Of a stretch of 64,000 bases of DNA, positions 31,836 to 41,079 are shown piece after piece. Location of the stretch: NCBI GenBank assembly GCA_963773685.1, contig CAVZBY010000011.1, positions 868,001 to 932,000 on the forward strand. The letters are read 5' to 3'. The notes under the pieces were generated by a model, which saw only the letters and a program-made list of their open reading frames with translations, was not told the DNA's origin and made no database searches. The position numbers were made by a program, and so were the translations under genes. Numbering within the stretch: position 1 is the first letter of the stretch; every line of letters starts with the position of its first letter. The stretch comes from JALHVH01 sp963773685. Its GTDB lineage: Bacteria; Acidobacteriota; Aminicenantia; Aminicenantales; Saccharicenantaceae.

Positions 31836-33008
31836 ATGAAATACGATTTCGATAAGGTCCTGGACAGGACGGGCACGGCGTCCGTGAAGGGCGACTTCTG
31901 CGAGCTCCTGTACGGCCTCAAGGACGTCATCCCGATGTGGGTCGCGGACATGGACCTCCCCGTCCCGGCCCCGATCGTGGACGCCGTCCGGAGGCGGGCG
32001 GAGCATCCTGCGTACGGCTACACCCGTTATCCCGACGCCTTTTGGCAGGCGATCGCCGACTGGCTGCGGGATCGCCATGGCTGGGCCGTCCAGCGCAATT
32101 GGCTTTCGGCATCCCCCGGCGTCGTCCCGGCCCTCAATCTCTGCGTCCGGGCGTTCGCCCCCGCCGGCGGGAAGGTCGTCATCCAAACTCCCGTTTACCA
32201 CCCGTTCTTCTCCGCCGTCGAGGGGAACGGCCGCCGCCTCGCCCGGAACCCCTTGAAGTTCGAGGGGGGTCGGTACGTCATGGACCTCGAAGGCCTCGAG
32301 ACCGCCATCGACGGGGAGACGCGGCTCATCCTCCTCTGCAGTCCCCACAATCCCGTCGGGCGGGTCTGGACGCGGGAGGAGCTCGAACGGCTGGGGGAGA
32401 TCTGCGTCCGGCGGGACCTCGTCGTCGTTTCGGACGAGATCCACAGCGATCTTGTCTTCGGGGGGCGGCATCATGTCCCCACCGCCACGGTCTCCCCGGA
32501 GCTCGCGGACCGGACCGTCACCCTGCTGGCCCCCAGCAAGACCTTCAACCTCGCGGGCCTGATGACGTCGGTCGTCGTCGCCTCGAACCCGGACCTGCTT
32601 CAAGCCTTCGAGGCCGAGATCCGGAGCATCGGGATCGACGGGGGGAACATCTTCGGCATCGTCGCCCTCGAAGCCGCCTACCGGCATGGGGCCGATTGGC
32701 TCGACCAGCTCCTGCCCTATCTCGAAGGGAACATGGCCTTTGCGGAGGAGTTTTTCCGGGCCCGGATCTCCCGGATCCGCTTCCTGCCGCCCGAAGGGAC
32801 ATATCTCGCCCTCCTCGACTGCCGGGACCTCGGTCTTCCCCAGGCCGCCCTCGACGACTTTTTCCTGAGGAAGGCGGGCGTCTTCTTCGACAAGGGAACG
32901 AAGTTCGGCCCGGAGCTCGAGGGTTTCGAGAGGATGAACCTCGCCTGCCCGAGGCCCGTCCTCCGGGAGGCCCTGGAGAGGATCGCCCGCGCCGTCGACG
33001 CCCTGTAA
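31836..33008 (+). CDS. patB: MalY/PatB family PLP-dependent C-S lyase or aminotransferase
   Basis: 390-residue fold-type I PLP enzyme. The MalY/PatB signature starts at once: FDKVLDRTGTASVKGD and IPMWVADMDLPVPAPI. Cofactor Asn and Asp are in LLCSPHNPVGRVWTREEL and VVSDEIHSDLVF, and the Schiff-base Lys is in APSKTFNLAGL. Members cleave cystathionine or cysteine conjugates to pyruvate, ammonia and a thiol. Stands alone with its own promoter; no SD. Cystathionine beta-lyase activity is likely but not proven by sequence. Confidence 0.92.
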   Translation: MKYDFDKVLDRTGTASVKGDFCELLYGLKDVIPMWVADMDLPVPAPIVDAVRRRAEHPAYGYTRYPDAFWQAIADWLRDRHGWAVQRNWLSASPGVVPALNLCVRAFAPAGGKVVIQTPVYHPFFSAVEGNGRRLARNPLKFEGGRYVMDLEGLETAIDGETRLILLCSPHNPVGRVWTREELERLGEICVRRDLVVVSDEIHSDLVFGGRHHVPTATVSPELADRTVTLLAPSKTFNLAGLMTSVVVASNPDLLQAFEAEIRSIGIDGGNIFGIVALEAAYRHGADWLDQLLPYLEGNMAFAEEFFRARISRIRFLPPEGTYLALLDCRDLGLPQAALDDFFLRKAGVFFDKGTKFGPELEGFERMNLACPRPVLREALERIARAVDAL

Positions 33009-33070
33009 GCCCCTCCGCCCCCGAACCCCGACCTTGTCGCGCTCCCGGACGATGGTGTATCGTTAGGGGC

Positions 33071-33829
33071 ATGAAACGCATTCTCGCGATACTCCTGACG
33101 GTCGGCGGGCTATCCGCCCAAGCCCTTCCCACGAACGTCCTTGTCTTTTCCAGGACGACGGGCTTCCGGCACGATTCCATCCCGGCCGGCATCTCGTGCC
33201 TGAAGGCGATGGCCGGGAAGAACCGATGGGCCATCACCTGCACTGAGGACCCGGCCGTATTCTCCGACACCGCCTTGGCCGGGTTCGACGTCACGGTCTG
33301 GCTGATGACCACCGGAGACGTCCTCGACGCCGCCCAACAGGAAGCCTTCGCTCGTTTCATCCGTTCCGGAAAGGGATTCGTCGGTGTCCACTCGGCCACC
33401 ATCACCGAGACGGATTGGCCGTGGTTCGTCGGGCTCGCCGGGGCGGTTTTCATCGGCCACCCGCCCACCCAGAAGGGCCGGCTCGTCGTCGAGGACCGGG
33501 ACCACCCGGCCATCCCGGCGGCGATGCCGAATCCGTGGGAACGGGAGGAAGAGTGGTATTCCTTCGACAGGAATCCCCGGGGCAAGGTCCGGGTGCTCGC
33601 GTCCGTCGATGAATCGTCCTACGATGTCGACGATAATCAATGGTTCCCCGGGATCAAGCAGAGGATGGGCGACCATCCCCTGATCTGGTGCCATGAATAC
33701 GACGGCGGCCGGGCCTTCCAGACAGCTTTAGGCCATACGATCGAAGGCTATGCCGACCCAATCTTCATCGCCCACCTCGAAGGCGCCATCCGATGGGCAG
33801 CCGCGAAGAAAACGGAGAAAGACCGATGA
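33071..33829 (+). CDS. Exported ThuA-domain protein
   Basis: 252-residue protein with signal peptide (MKRILAILLTVGGLSAQA) and a ThuA-like class I glutamine-amidotransferase fold: FSRTTGFRHDSIPAG, FVGVHSATITETDWPWF and HPLIWCHEYDGGRAFQTALGH. ThuA proteins are linked to uptake or turnover of trehalose and 3-keto-sugars and are often found with Gfo/Idh and DUF1080 proteins, which lie at 49.8 and 62.4 kb here. Overlaps a double-thioredoxin gene by 4 bases. A -10-like TATCGT lies 7 bases before the ATG. Confidence 0.92.
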   Translation: MKRILAILLTVGGLSAQALPTNVLVFSRTTGFRHDSIPAGISCLKAMAGKNRWAITCTEDPAVFSDTALAGFDVTVWLMTTGDVLDAAQQEAFARFIRSGKGFVGVHSATITETDWPWFVGLAGAVFIGHPPTQKGRLVVEDRDHPAIPAAMPNPWEREEEWYSFDRNPRGKVRVLASVDESSYDVDDNQWFPGIKQRMGDHPLIWCHEYDGGRAFQTALGHTIEGYADPIFIAHLEGAIRWAAAKKTEKDR

Positions 33830-34953
33830 TGAGAACCCTCCTGGCGTTGACGGCCGTTATCGCTCTTTGCCCGACGGCCCAGGCTGTCCCCGCGGAGCGT
33901 CCCGATCCTCCGACCCTGGCCATCGGAGCGAAGGCGCCGGATTTCAGCCTGCCCGGCGTGGACGGAAAAACGTACGGCTTGAAGGACTTCGCTTCGGCGA
34001 AGGTCCTCGTGGTCGTCTTCAGCTGTAATCACTGTCCCACGGCCCAGGCCTACGAGGACCGCCTCATCGACGTCTGTTCGAGTTACCGGCAGAAGGGGGT
34101 CGGAATGGTCATGATCTCGCCCAACAGCCCCAAGGCCCTCAACCTGGCGGAGCTTGGTTACACCGACGTGGGCGACACCCTCGCGGAGATGAAGCTCCGG
34201 GCTGCGGACAGGAAGTTCCCGTTCCCATACATCTACGACGGGGACGAGCAGAAGGCCGCCCTGGCCTACGGCCCGGTCGCCACGCCCCACGTCTTCGTGT
34301 TCGACGCGGACCGTCGCCTGCGCTACGAAGGCCGGGTAGATTCCCGGGAGAAGCCCGGGACGGGGCAGGCCGAGGACCTGCGGAACGCCCTCGACGCGGT
34401 GCTGTCCGGGAAGACGCCCGCCGTCGCGACGACCAAGGTCTTCGGGTGTTCGGTCAAGTGGGCCTGGAAGGACGCTTACACGAAACAGCTGTATGGGGAA
34501 TGGGCGGCCCGCCCCGTGACCCTCGAGCCGCTCGACGTCGCCGGTGTCAAGGCGCTCCTTTCGAACTCGACCGGAAAGCTTCTCCTCATCAACGTCTGGG
34601 CCACGTGGTGCGGGCCCTGCCGGGCCGAGATCCCCGACTTCGTCCGGACCGACCGGATGTACCGGGAGAGGGACTTCGAGTTCGTTTCGATCTCGGTCGA
34701 CAAGATGGAGAAGCGGGACAAGGCGCTCGAGTTCCTCCGGAAGAACGAGGCCTCGAACAGGAACTTCATCTTCAGCGGCGAGACCGTTTACCCGCTCATC
34801 GAGGCTATCGACCCGGATTGGAAAGGGGCCCTCCCCTACACCATCGTCCTCGAGCCCGGGGGGGAGACGGTCCTCCGTCACCAGGGGGAGATCGACCCTG
34901 TCGCCCTGAGGAAGTTCATCGTCGAACACCCTCTCATCGGCCGGTATTACTGA
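33826..34953 (+). CDS. Exported protein with two thioredoxin-like domains
   Basis: 375 residues: signal peptide MMRTLLALTAVIALCPTAQA, then a peroxiredoxin/AhpC-TSA-like domain (about 25-190) with CxxC in FSCNHCPTAQ near 66, then a TlpA/ResA-like domain (about 235-375) with WATWCGPCRAE near 258. The family commonly found beside planctomycete and acidobacterial sugar clusters has the same first domain. The second domain is an added reductase-like unit. The start ATG overlaps the ThuA stop, so both are made together and probably act in the periplasm. Confidence 0.9.
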   Translation: MMRTLLALTAVIALCPTAQAVPAERPDPPTLAIGAKAPDFSLPGVDGKTYGLKDFASAKVLVVVFSCNHCPTAQAYEDRLIDVCSSYRQKGVGMVMISPNSPKALNLAELGYTDVGDTLAEMKLRAADRKFPFPYIYDGDEQKAALAYGPVATPHVFVFDADRRLRYEGRVDSREKPGTGQAEDLRNALDAVLSGKTPAVATTKVFGCSVKWAWKDAYTKQLYGEWAARPVTLEPLDVAGVKALLSNSTGKLLLINVWATWCGPCRAEIPDFVRTDRMYRERDFEFVSISVDKMEKRDKALEFLRKNEASNRNFIFSGETVYPLIEAIDPDWKGALPYTIVLEPGGETVLRHQGEIDPVALRKFIVEHPLIGRYY

Positions 34954-35630
34954 GCGTCCGGAGGCCCCGCGCTCCCGCCCTCGTCCATGACCTTCAGCAG
35001 GTCCGCCGGGGAGGCGAGGAGAACGGCCGCGCCTGAGGCGTCCAGCTCTTCCGCGTCCCGGAAGCCCCATAAGACCCCGACGGGATGCATCCCGGCCGCT
35101 CGGGCCGTCTCCATATCGATGCGCGTGTCGCCGACGAAGACGAACTCCTCGGGACGCAGGCCCATCTCCGCGGCGATGGCGAGCGCGGAGGCCGGGTCGG
35201 GCTTGTAGGGGAAGTCGGGCGCCGCGCCCCGGACAACGTCGAAATCGAAGGGCAGGAGCGCTCGCGTCATCTCCTCCGTGAAGGGGTGGGACTTGTTGGA
35301 AAGAACGGCCGTCCGGACGCCCCGGGCCTTCAGGTCCCCGAGGAGCTCGGGAACGCCGGGGTAGGGTCGGGAGTGGGCCCGCCAGGCGCTCTGATATTCG
35401 TCGCGGTACTCTCGAACGATGGCCGTAACCGTGTCGTCATCCGAGTCTTCCGGCCGGACGGCCCGGCGAACCAGGATTTCCATGCCCTCTCCGACCATGA
35501 GGCGGCACGCGGCCAGGGAGAAAGGGGGGTAGCCGCGCCGCCCGAAGACGGAGTTCATGGTCACGGCGATGTCCTCGAGCGTGTCGAGGAGCGTCCCGTC
35601 GAGATCGAACAGGACGGCCCGGAATCGCAC
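34947..35630 (-). CDS. HAD family hydrolase, phosphoglycolate-phosphatase-like
   Basis: 227-residue HAD phosphatase of subfamily IA: motif I DLDGTLLDTLEDI at the N-terminus, motif II VLSNKSHP, motif III Lys in YKPDPASAL and motif IV FVGDTRIDMETARAAG. The alpha-helical cap fits Gph-type enzymes. It overlaps the convergent thioredoxin gene by 7 bases at its 3' end. Four bases downstream of the POT transporter gene, so probably co-transcribed with it. Confidence 0.92.
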   Translation of the reverse strand: MRFRAVLFDLDGTLLDTLEDIAVTMNSVFGRRGYPPFSLAACRLMVGEGMEILVRRAVRPEDSDDDTVTAIVREYRDEYQSAWRAHSRPYPGVPELLGDLKARGVRTAVLSNKSHPFTEEMTRALLPFDFDVVRGAAPDFPYKPDPASALAIAAEMGLRPEEFVFVGDTRIDMETARAAGMHPVGVLWGFRDAEELDASGAAVLLASPADLLKVMDEGGSAGPPDAQ

Positions 35631-35634
35631 CGCC

Positions 35635-37317
35635 TTAGATCCCCGAGGCCTTCTCCAGACGTTTCATGACCGCGACCATGAAGCCGGCGGAAAGAAGGCA
35701 GGCGACCACCAGGATGGACCAGAGGGTCCAGAGCGGGACCCGCATCCACAGGTAGCCGACGATGCCGATGAGGTTGATTCCGATGGCCGTGGCGGCGAAC
35801 CAGGCCCCCTGCATGAGCCCCTTGTACTTGGGCGGCGCCACCTTGGACACGAACGAGATGCCGATGGGGCTCAGGAAGAGCTCGGCGATGGTCACGAGGA
35901 AGTAGGTCGATATCAGCCAGTAGACCGAGACCTGGGCCGTGGCCGGCGCGACGAGCCCGCCGAGGGACTTGGGGCTGGGCAGTCCGACCGAGGCGATGAC
36001 GAGGAGGGAGAACGCGGCGGCCGTCAACAGCATCCCGATGGCGATCTTCCGCGGCGCCGACGGCTCCTTCCCCTTCCTGTTGAGATACCCGAACAGGGCC
36101 ACGACGACGGGCGTCAGCGCCACGATGAAGAACGGGTTGAAATGCTGGAAACGTTGGGGCGTGAACGGATTGATGTCCTGATAGCCGTTGTACCTGAGAA
36201 CGGCGGCGGCGGCAAAGACCGCGAACATGGCCCCCCCGACGACGCGGCCCAGCGTTTTGGCCCCCTTTCTCAGGAGGAGGAAGAGTCCCAGGACCGCAAA
36301 GGAGATTGAAAGCAGCCCGGCAAGGTCGAGCCAGAGGTTGGATACCTTACCGACGCTGGGGACGGTGTAATCCCTGGCGAAAAAGGTCATGGTCGCGGCG
36401 CTCTGCTGGAACGCCATCCAGAAGAAGATGACGACGAAGAATACCAGGCCCAGGGCGAGGAGGCGCTCCTTGGTCTCCTGGGGGGTGAGCGTGACGACCT
36501 CGGCCTTGTGCAGGGCGGACTTCGCCTTCTGCTTTTCCGTGAGGTCCGCGTGCGCGTAGTGCTTCCGGAAGGCCCAGAAGATGACCATCGAGATGATGAG
36601 GCTGATGCAGGCCACGCCGAAGCCGAAGTGGTAGGACTTGCTCAGGGTGTTGATGTAGGTTTCGGAGAACCTTCCGAGCGTATCCAGGGTAACGGCCGGA
36701 TCCTGGGCCCGGGCGATATCCAGAAAGGCCCCGGCGTCCGCCAGCCGTCCCTTCAGGAAGTCGTTGGCCAGGGCGGGGATCCTCGCGTCGTAAGAGAAGT
36801 GGGCGGAAGACAGGATCCAGTTGCTGATCTTCTCCGAGGCGGTCGGGGCGAACATCGCGCCGACGTTGATGCCCATATAGAAGATATTGAAGGCCCGGTC
36901 CCGCATCGGGCTGTACTTCGGGTCGTCATAGAGGTTCCCGACCAGGGCCTGGAGGTTCCCCTTGAAGAACCCCGTGCCCAGGGCGATCGTCGCCAGCGCC
37001 GCTATGACCAGGCCGAGCCCCGCATTCATCTTCGTCGGGAGCGCCAGGAGGAGGTAGCCGATGAACATGACGATCATGCCCAGGCTGATGGTCTTCCCGT
37101 AGCCGAGGACCTTGTCGGCCAGAAGCCCGCCGATCAGGGGCATTGCATAAACGGTCGATACGAAAATGCTGTAAACGAAGCTCGATTGGCCGGCCGTCAT
37201 GCCGTACTTGGCCTGGATGAAGAGGATGAAGATGCTGACCATCGTGTAGAAGCCGAACCGCTCGCCCATATTGGCGAAGAATGCGATGAAGAGGCCTTTG
37301 GGATGTCCTTTGAACAT
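35635..37317 (-). CDS. POT/PTR2 family proton-dependent oligopeptide transporter
   Basis: 560-residue MFS-type transporter with about 14 spans, importing di- and tripeptides with protons. Diagnostic pieces: NMGERFGFYTMVSIFILFI near the N-terminus (the ExxERFxYY motif in the form GERFGFY), ALGTGFFKGNLQALVGNLYDD and FNIFYMGINVGAMFAP (PTR2 signature). A long central region between spans 6 and 7 is typical. Fits the peptide-using lifestyle suggested by the neighbouring peptidases. Promoter region contains a striking palindrome. Confidence 0.95.
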   Translation of the reverse strand: MFKGHPKGLFIAFFANMGERFGFYTMVSIFILFIQAKYGMTAGQSSFVYSIFVSTVYAMPLIGGLLADKVLGYGKTISLGMIVMFIGYLLLALPTKMNAGLGLVIAALATIALGTGFFKGNLQALVGNLYDDPKYSPMRDRAFNIFYMGINVGAMFAPTASEKISNWILSSAHFSYDARIPALANDFLKGRLADAGAFLDIARAQDPAVTLDTLGRFSETYINTLSKSYHFGFGVACISLIISMVIFWAFRKHYAHADLTEKQKAKSALHKAEVVTLTPQETKERLLALGLVFFVVIFFWMAFQQSAATMTFFARDYTVPSVGKVSNLWLDLAGLLSISFAVLGLFLLLRKGAKTLGRVVGGAMFAVFAAAAVLRYNGYQDINPFTPQRFQHFNPFFIVALTPVVVALFGYLNRKGKEPSAPRKIAIGMLLTAAAFSLLVIASVGLPSPKSLGGLVAPATAQVSVYWLISTYFLVTIAELFLSPIGISFVSKVAPPKYKGLMQGAWFAATAIGINLIGIVGYLWMRVPLWTLWSILVVACLLSAGFMVAVMKRLEKASGI

Positions 37318-37348
37318 GATGCACCGCCCTATAGGGATTTCATCTCAA

Positions 37349-37365
37349 GGCCGTATTATACGGCC
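37349..37365. promoter_or_regulatory. Perfect palindrome covering a -10 box of the POT gene
   Basis: GGCCGTAT-T-ATACGGCC is a perfect 17-base inverted repeat. On the minus strand it contains TATAAT (37355-37360), 32 bases before the transporter ATG. An operator that blocks polymerase is a natural reading. No good -35 is seen. Confidence 0.5.
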
Positions 37366-37413
37366 GGGCCGGGGGATAAACATAGGGATTTTTGCCCGCC
37401 GGGACAGGTTCCC

Positions 37414-37434
37414 GGGGGGTGGGGGGGCTGGGGG
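37414..37434 (+). other. G-run capable of forming a quadruplex
   Basis: G6-T-G7-CT-G5 on the plus strand, in the gap between the end of the HerA-like gene and the POT promoter. Confidence 0.3.
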
Positions 37435-37440
37435 CAACCC

Positions 37441-38976
37441 CTATCGCTTCCCCCCGCCGAGGATGGAGCCGAGGATCCCGCGCAGGATCTGCCGGCCGAC
37501 ACTGCTCCCGACCGAGCGGGCCGCGCTCTTGGCCATGGCCTCGAACAGGGTGTCCTTGCGGGAGGCGGGGCGGCGAGGCGCCGGGGCCTGCCGGTAGGGG
37601 TCAGGGGCCGGGTAGCCCGGATAAGACGGATATGAGGACGGCGGAGCTTCGGGGGCCCGCCTTCGGGCGCCTTCCTCCTCGGCCCGGCGGGCGGCGCTCT
37701 CGGCCCGGCTCTTGAGCATTTCGTAGGCGGAATCCCGGTCCACCGTCCGCTCGTAATGCCCATAGACGAGCGACCTCCGGATGATCTCCCGGCGCGTCTC
37801 CGGGTCGATGGGCCCGATCCGGCTCCCGGGAGGCAGGATGAAGGCCCGTTCCACCACGGACGGCTGGCCCTTCTCGTCGAGGAGGGAGACGAGGGCTTCG
37901 CCGACTCCGAGCTCGAGGATGGCCTTTTCGACGTCGACCTTTGGATTCTGGCGGAAGGTCTCGGCCGCGGCCCGGACCGCCCTCTGGTCCCGGGGCGTGA
38001 AGGCCCGGAGCCCGTGTTGGATGCGGTTGCCGAGCTGGCCCAGGGTGACATCGGGGATATCGAGGGGGTTCTGGCTGATGAAGAACACGCCCACGCCCTT
38101 CGACCGGATGAGCCGGACGACCTGCTCGATCTTCTGGAGCAGGACGTTCGGAGCGTCCGTGAACAGGAGATGGGCTTCGTCGAAGAAGAAGACGAGCTTG
38201 GGCTTGTCCAGGTCCCCCACTTCGGGCAATTCCTCGAAAAGCTCGGCCAGGAGCCAGAGGAGGAAGGTCGAATACATGAGGGGATTGAACATGAGCTTGT
38301 CGGCCGCGAGGACGTTGATCATGCCCCGCCCCGAGCCGTCGGTCTGCATCAGGTCGTCCAGGTTAAGGGCCGGCTCGCCGAAGAGCTTGTCGCCGCCCTG
38401 CTCCTCGAGGGCCAGCAATCCCCTCTGGATGGCGCCGACCGACGCCGTGGAGACGCGCCCGTACTCGGTCTCGAACTCGTCGGCCTGCTCGCCGGCGTAC
38501 TGGACCATGGACCGGAGGTCCTTGAAATCCAGGAGGAGCAGGCCGTTGTCGTCGGCGACCCGGAAGACGAGGGAGAGGACCCCGGACTGGACCTCATTGA
38601 GGTTGAGGAGCCGCGAGAGCAGGAGCGGCCCCATGTCCGAAACCGTGGTCCGGACGGGATGGCCCTGCTCGCCGAAGACGTCCCAGAAGGTCACCGGATT
38701 CCCGGCGAAGGCGAAGTCCCGGAGCTTCAGGCGGTCGATGCGCTCCCGGATCCTGGGCGTCTCCGTCCCGGGCTGGCTGATCCCCGAGAGGTCGCCCTTG
38801 ACATCGGCCATGAAGGTCGGGACGCCGATGCGGCTGAGGTTCTCGGCGAGGACCTGGAGGGACACGGTCTTCCCCGTCCCGGTGGCCCCGGCGATCATCC
38901 CGTGGCGGTTGGTCATCCGGGGCAGGAGGAACAGCTCCTTTTCACCCTTGGCGACAAGCAGTTCATCGGCGGTCAT
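37441..38976 (-). CDS. HerA-like helicase, DUF853 family
   Basis: 511-residue P-loop ATPase of the HerA/FtsK group: Walker A GATGTGKTVSLQV near residue 32, Walker B KLVFFFDEAHLLF, and VGVFFISQNPLDIPD as sensor region. The DUF853 signature FNPLMYSTFLLWLLAEL is present. The last 70 residues are Pro/Tyr-rich then Arg/Ser/Gly-rich. Function unknown; DNA translocation is inferred. It lies 48 bases downstream of plsC, and the two likely share a transcript. Confidence 0.93.
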   Translation of the reverse strand: MTADELLVAKGEKELFLLPRMTNRHGMIAGATGTGKTVSLQVLAENLSRIGVPTFMADVKGDLSGISQPGTETPRIRERIDRLKLRDFAFAGNPVTFWDVFGEQGHPVRTTVSDMGPLLLSRLLNLNEVQSGVLSLVFRVADDNGLLLLDFKDLRSMVQYAGEQADEFETEYGRVSTASVGAIQRGLLALEEQGGDKLFGEPALNLDDLMQTDGSGRGMINVLAADKLMFNPLMYSTFLLWLLAELFEELPEVGDLDKPKLVFFFDEAHLLFTDAPNVLLQKIEQVVRLIRSKGVGVFFISQNPLDIPDVTLGQLGNRIQHGLRAFTPRDQRAVRAAAETFRQNPKVDVEKAILELGVGEALVSLLDEKGQPSVVERAFILPPGSRIGPIDPETRREIIRRSLVYGHYERTVDRDSAYEMLKSRAESAARRAEEEGARRRAPEAPPSSYPSYPGYPAPDPYRQAPAPRRPASRKDTLFEAMAKSAARSVGSSVGRQILRGILGSILGGGKR

Positions 38977-39024
38977 GGCCCCTCCTTGTTACGAGGCTAA
39001 GATTATGGGCTCACCGGGCGAAAG

Positions 39025-39783
39025 TCAAGGATGGAGGATCTCCATGAAGAGCGCGGTGACCCGGCTTTCGAGAGCGGCCCGGAACCTCTCGATGGACGCG
39101 GTCGCGTCCGCGCCGCGATGGTCCCTGATGAACATCGGCTCGCCGACGTTCACCCGTATGGTTCCCGGGATGGGGAAAGGAAGATGCGTGCCGAAGATGG
39201 CGAGCGGCGTCACCGGGACGTCGATCCCGTCCTCCTCGAACAGGTGCCAGGCCATGACCGAGGCGCCCTTCCGGAAGCGCTTGATATACGGATTCGGGTC
39301 CTTCGGATCGACCCGGCCGCGCCCCTGCAGGGCGATGACCGCCCGCCCCTGCTTGAGGTAGGCTTCGCACTTGCGGACGGCCTCCGCCCGGCCGCCGTCC
39401 AGGTCGACCGGGATGCTCCCGACGTTGGCGATGTGGGAGGAGATGAAGTCGACGACGAGGGAGTAGAACGGATTGAGGAGCAGGTGGAGGATGGGGCCGA
39501 AGCCCCCGAGGTGGCGCTGGAGATGGAGCCGGACGAGGTGGCTGAAGTCGCGGTCGTTGAAGATCAGCTTGTTGGCGGTGAAGAAGATGGGCCGGGGGAC
39601 GATCCGCAACAGGAGGCCGACGTCCTTGTAGCTCCCGATATGGTTCCCGACGATGACGCTCGGGCCTTCCCGGACGAAGCGGGCCGCGCCCCGGACCTCG
39701 ACCTTCTTGGGGAAGAGGGCGAGATTGACCAGCCTCCGGATAGGCCGCTCGAGCCTTTTCAATTCGCTTTCGAAACTGCTCAT
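39025..39783 (-). CDS. plsC: 1-acyl-sn-glycerol-3-phosphate acyltransferase family protein
   Basis: 252-residue acyltransferase of phospholipid synthesis. Catalytic motif I is GNHIGSYKDVG (NHx4D). The second motif is SIPVDLDGGRAE (where FPEGxR is usual, GRG follows in ALQGRGRVDP) and motif IV is VTPLAIFGTH. The relaxed motifs mean that the acceptor could be another lysolipid. Membrane-associated. Own promoter (TTGACT-18-TATAAC on the minus strand), divergent from iadA. Confidence 0.85.
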   Translation of the reverse strand: MSSFESELKRLERPIRRLVNLALFPKKVEVRGAARFVREGPSVIVGNHIGSYKDVGLLLRIVPRPIFFTANKLIFNDRDFSHLVRLHLQRHLGGFGPILHLLLNPFYSLVVDFISSHIANVGSIPVDLDGGRAEAVRKCEAYLKQGRAVIALQGRGRVDPKDPNPYIKRFRKGASVMAWHLFEEDGIDVPVTPLAIFGTHLPFPIPGTIRVNVGEPMFIRDHRGADATASIERFRAALESRVTALFMEILHP

Positions 39784-39836
39784 GTCGTCTCGACCGGGCC
39801 GGGCGCCGGCCTTGCCGCCCCGGGCCCGGAAAGGAC

Positions 39837-39866
39837 GTTATACCTTGGGACGGAACGAAAAGTCAA
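39837..39866 (-). promoter_or_regulatory. Promoter for plsC-herA
   Basis: Minus strand TTGACT (39861-39866), 18-base spacer, TATAAC (39837-39842). Confidence 0.5.
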
Positions 39867-39906
39867 AAGCTATGAGCGGGCCCCTTTGTGTTAAAATAAC
39901 GGCACC

Positions 39907-41079
39907 ATGATCAAGCTTATCCGAAACGGCAGGGTCTTCGCTCCCGAGCCGCTGGGCGAACGGGACGTCCTCGTCGCCGGCGGCCGGATCGTCGCCGTCA
40001 GGGAGCCGAAGACCGTCCGCGTGGACGGGACCGGGGCCGAGACGATCGACGCCTCCGGCAAGCTCGTCCTCCCCGGGCTCATCGACACCCACGTCCATAT
40101 CCTCGGCGGCGGAGGCGAAGGCGGACCGGCGACCCGGGCGCCCGAGATCGGCATCGAGGACATCGTGGAGAGCGGGGTCACGACCGTCGTCGGGTGTTTG
40201 GGCACGGACGGCCTCACGCGGCACATGGAATCGCTCCTGGCCAAGGCCCGCGGGCTCGAAGCGGAGGGCGTATCCACGTATCTCTTCGCGGGCTCCTACG
40301 AGATCCCGGTCCGGACGATCACCGGAAGCGTCCGCTCCGACCTCGTCCTCATCGACAAGATCATCGGCGCCGGGGAGATCGCCCTGTCCGACCACCGCTC
40401 CTCCCAGCCCGCCTACGAGGATTTCGCCCGGCTGGCCGCCGAGTGCCGGGTCGGCGGATTGCTGGGCGGCAAGGCCGGGGTCCTCCACTGTCACCTGGGG
40501 GACGGGCCGCGGCGCCTCGAATATTTCTTCCGGCTGGTTCGCGAGACGGAGATCCCCCCGACCCAGCTCATGCCGACCCACATGAACCGCGGCCGGGAGC
40601 TGTTCGAGGAGGGCCTCCGCTGGATCGAGGCCGGCGGCTCCGTCGACCTCACCTCCGGGCCCGACCCGGACCCGGCCTCCGACCCGGACGTTGCCATCGA
40701 GGATTGCGTCCGGATCTTCAAGGAGAGGAACGTCCCCCTCACCCGGTTCACGATCAGCTCGGACGCGAACGGAAGCGTTCCGGTCTTCGACAAGGCCGGG
40801 AGGCTCGTTCGCCTGACCGTCGCGTCCGAAAAGGACCTGTACCGGAAGTTCCGCGACCTCGTCCTCAAGGGCCTCCTCGGCATCGAGGACGCCCTCCGGC
40901 CGTTCGCGACGAACGCCGCCGATTTCTACCGGCTCGAGCGCAAGGGCCGGATCGCCGAAGGGAAGGACGCGGACATCCTCATCCTCGACACGGGCCTCGG
41001 GCTCGAAACGGTCATCGCCGGCGGGCGGACAATGATGAGGGACGGAAAGCTCCTGGCCCGAGGGACGTTCCGGGCATGA
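39907..41079 (+). CDS. iadA: Beta-aspartyl-peptidase (isoaspartyl dipeptidase)
   Basis: 390-residue amidohydrolase that cleaves beta-aspartyl dipeptides formed from damaged proteins. Metal ligands: HVHILGGGGEGG, the Lys/His region LHCHLGDG, and SSDANGS near the C-terminal half, all in the IadA pattern. SLLAKARGLEAEGVSTYLF and GSYEIPVRTITGS are characteristic. A -10-like TAAAAT ends 9 bases before the ATG. The next gene, overlapping by 4 bases, is an NhaC-type antiporter. Confidence 0.95.
   Translation: MIKLIRNGRVFAPEPLGERDVLVAGGRIVAVREPKTVRVDGTGAETIDASGKLVLPGLIDTHVHILGGGGEGGPATRAPEIGIEDIVESGVTTVVGCLGTDGLTRHMESLLAKARGLEAEGVSTYLFAGSYEIPVRTITGSVRSDLVLIDKIIGAGEIALSDHRSSQPAYEDFARLAAECRVGGLLGGKAGVLHCHLGDGPRRLEYFFRLVRETEIPPTQLMPTHMNRGRELFEEGLRWIEAGGSVDLTSGPDPDPASDPDVAIEDCVRIFKERNVPLTRFTISSDANGSVPVFDKAGRLVRLTVASEKDLYRKFRDLVLKGLLGIEDALRPFATNAADFYRLERKGRIAEGKDADILILDTGLGLETVIAGGRTMMRDGKLLARGTFRA

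Noticed and set aside
37399..37415. Rho-independent terminator for the HerA-like gene
   Set aside because: CCGGGA/TCCCGG forms a hairpin, but no T-run follows on either strand in the needed direction.
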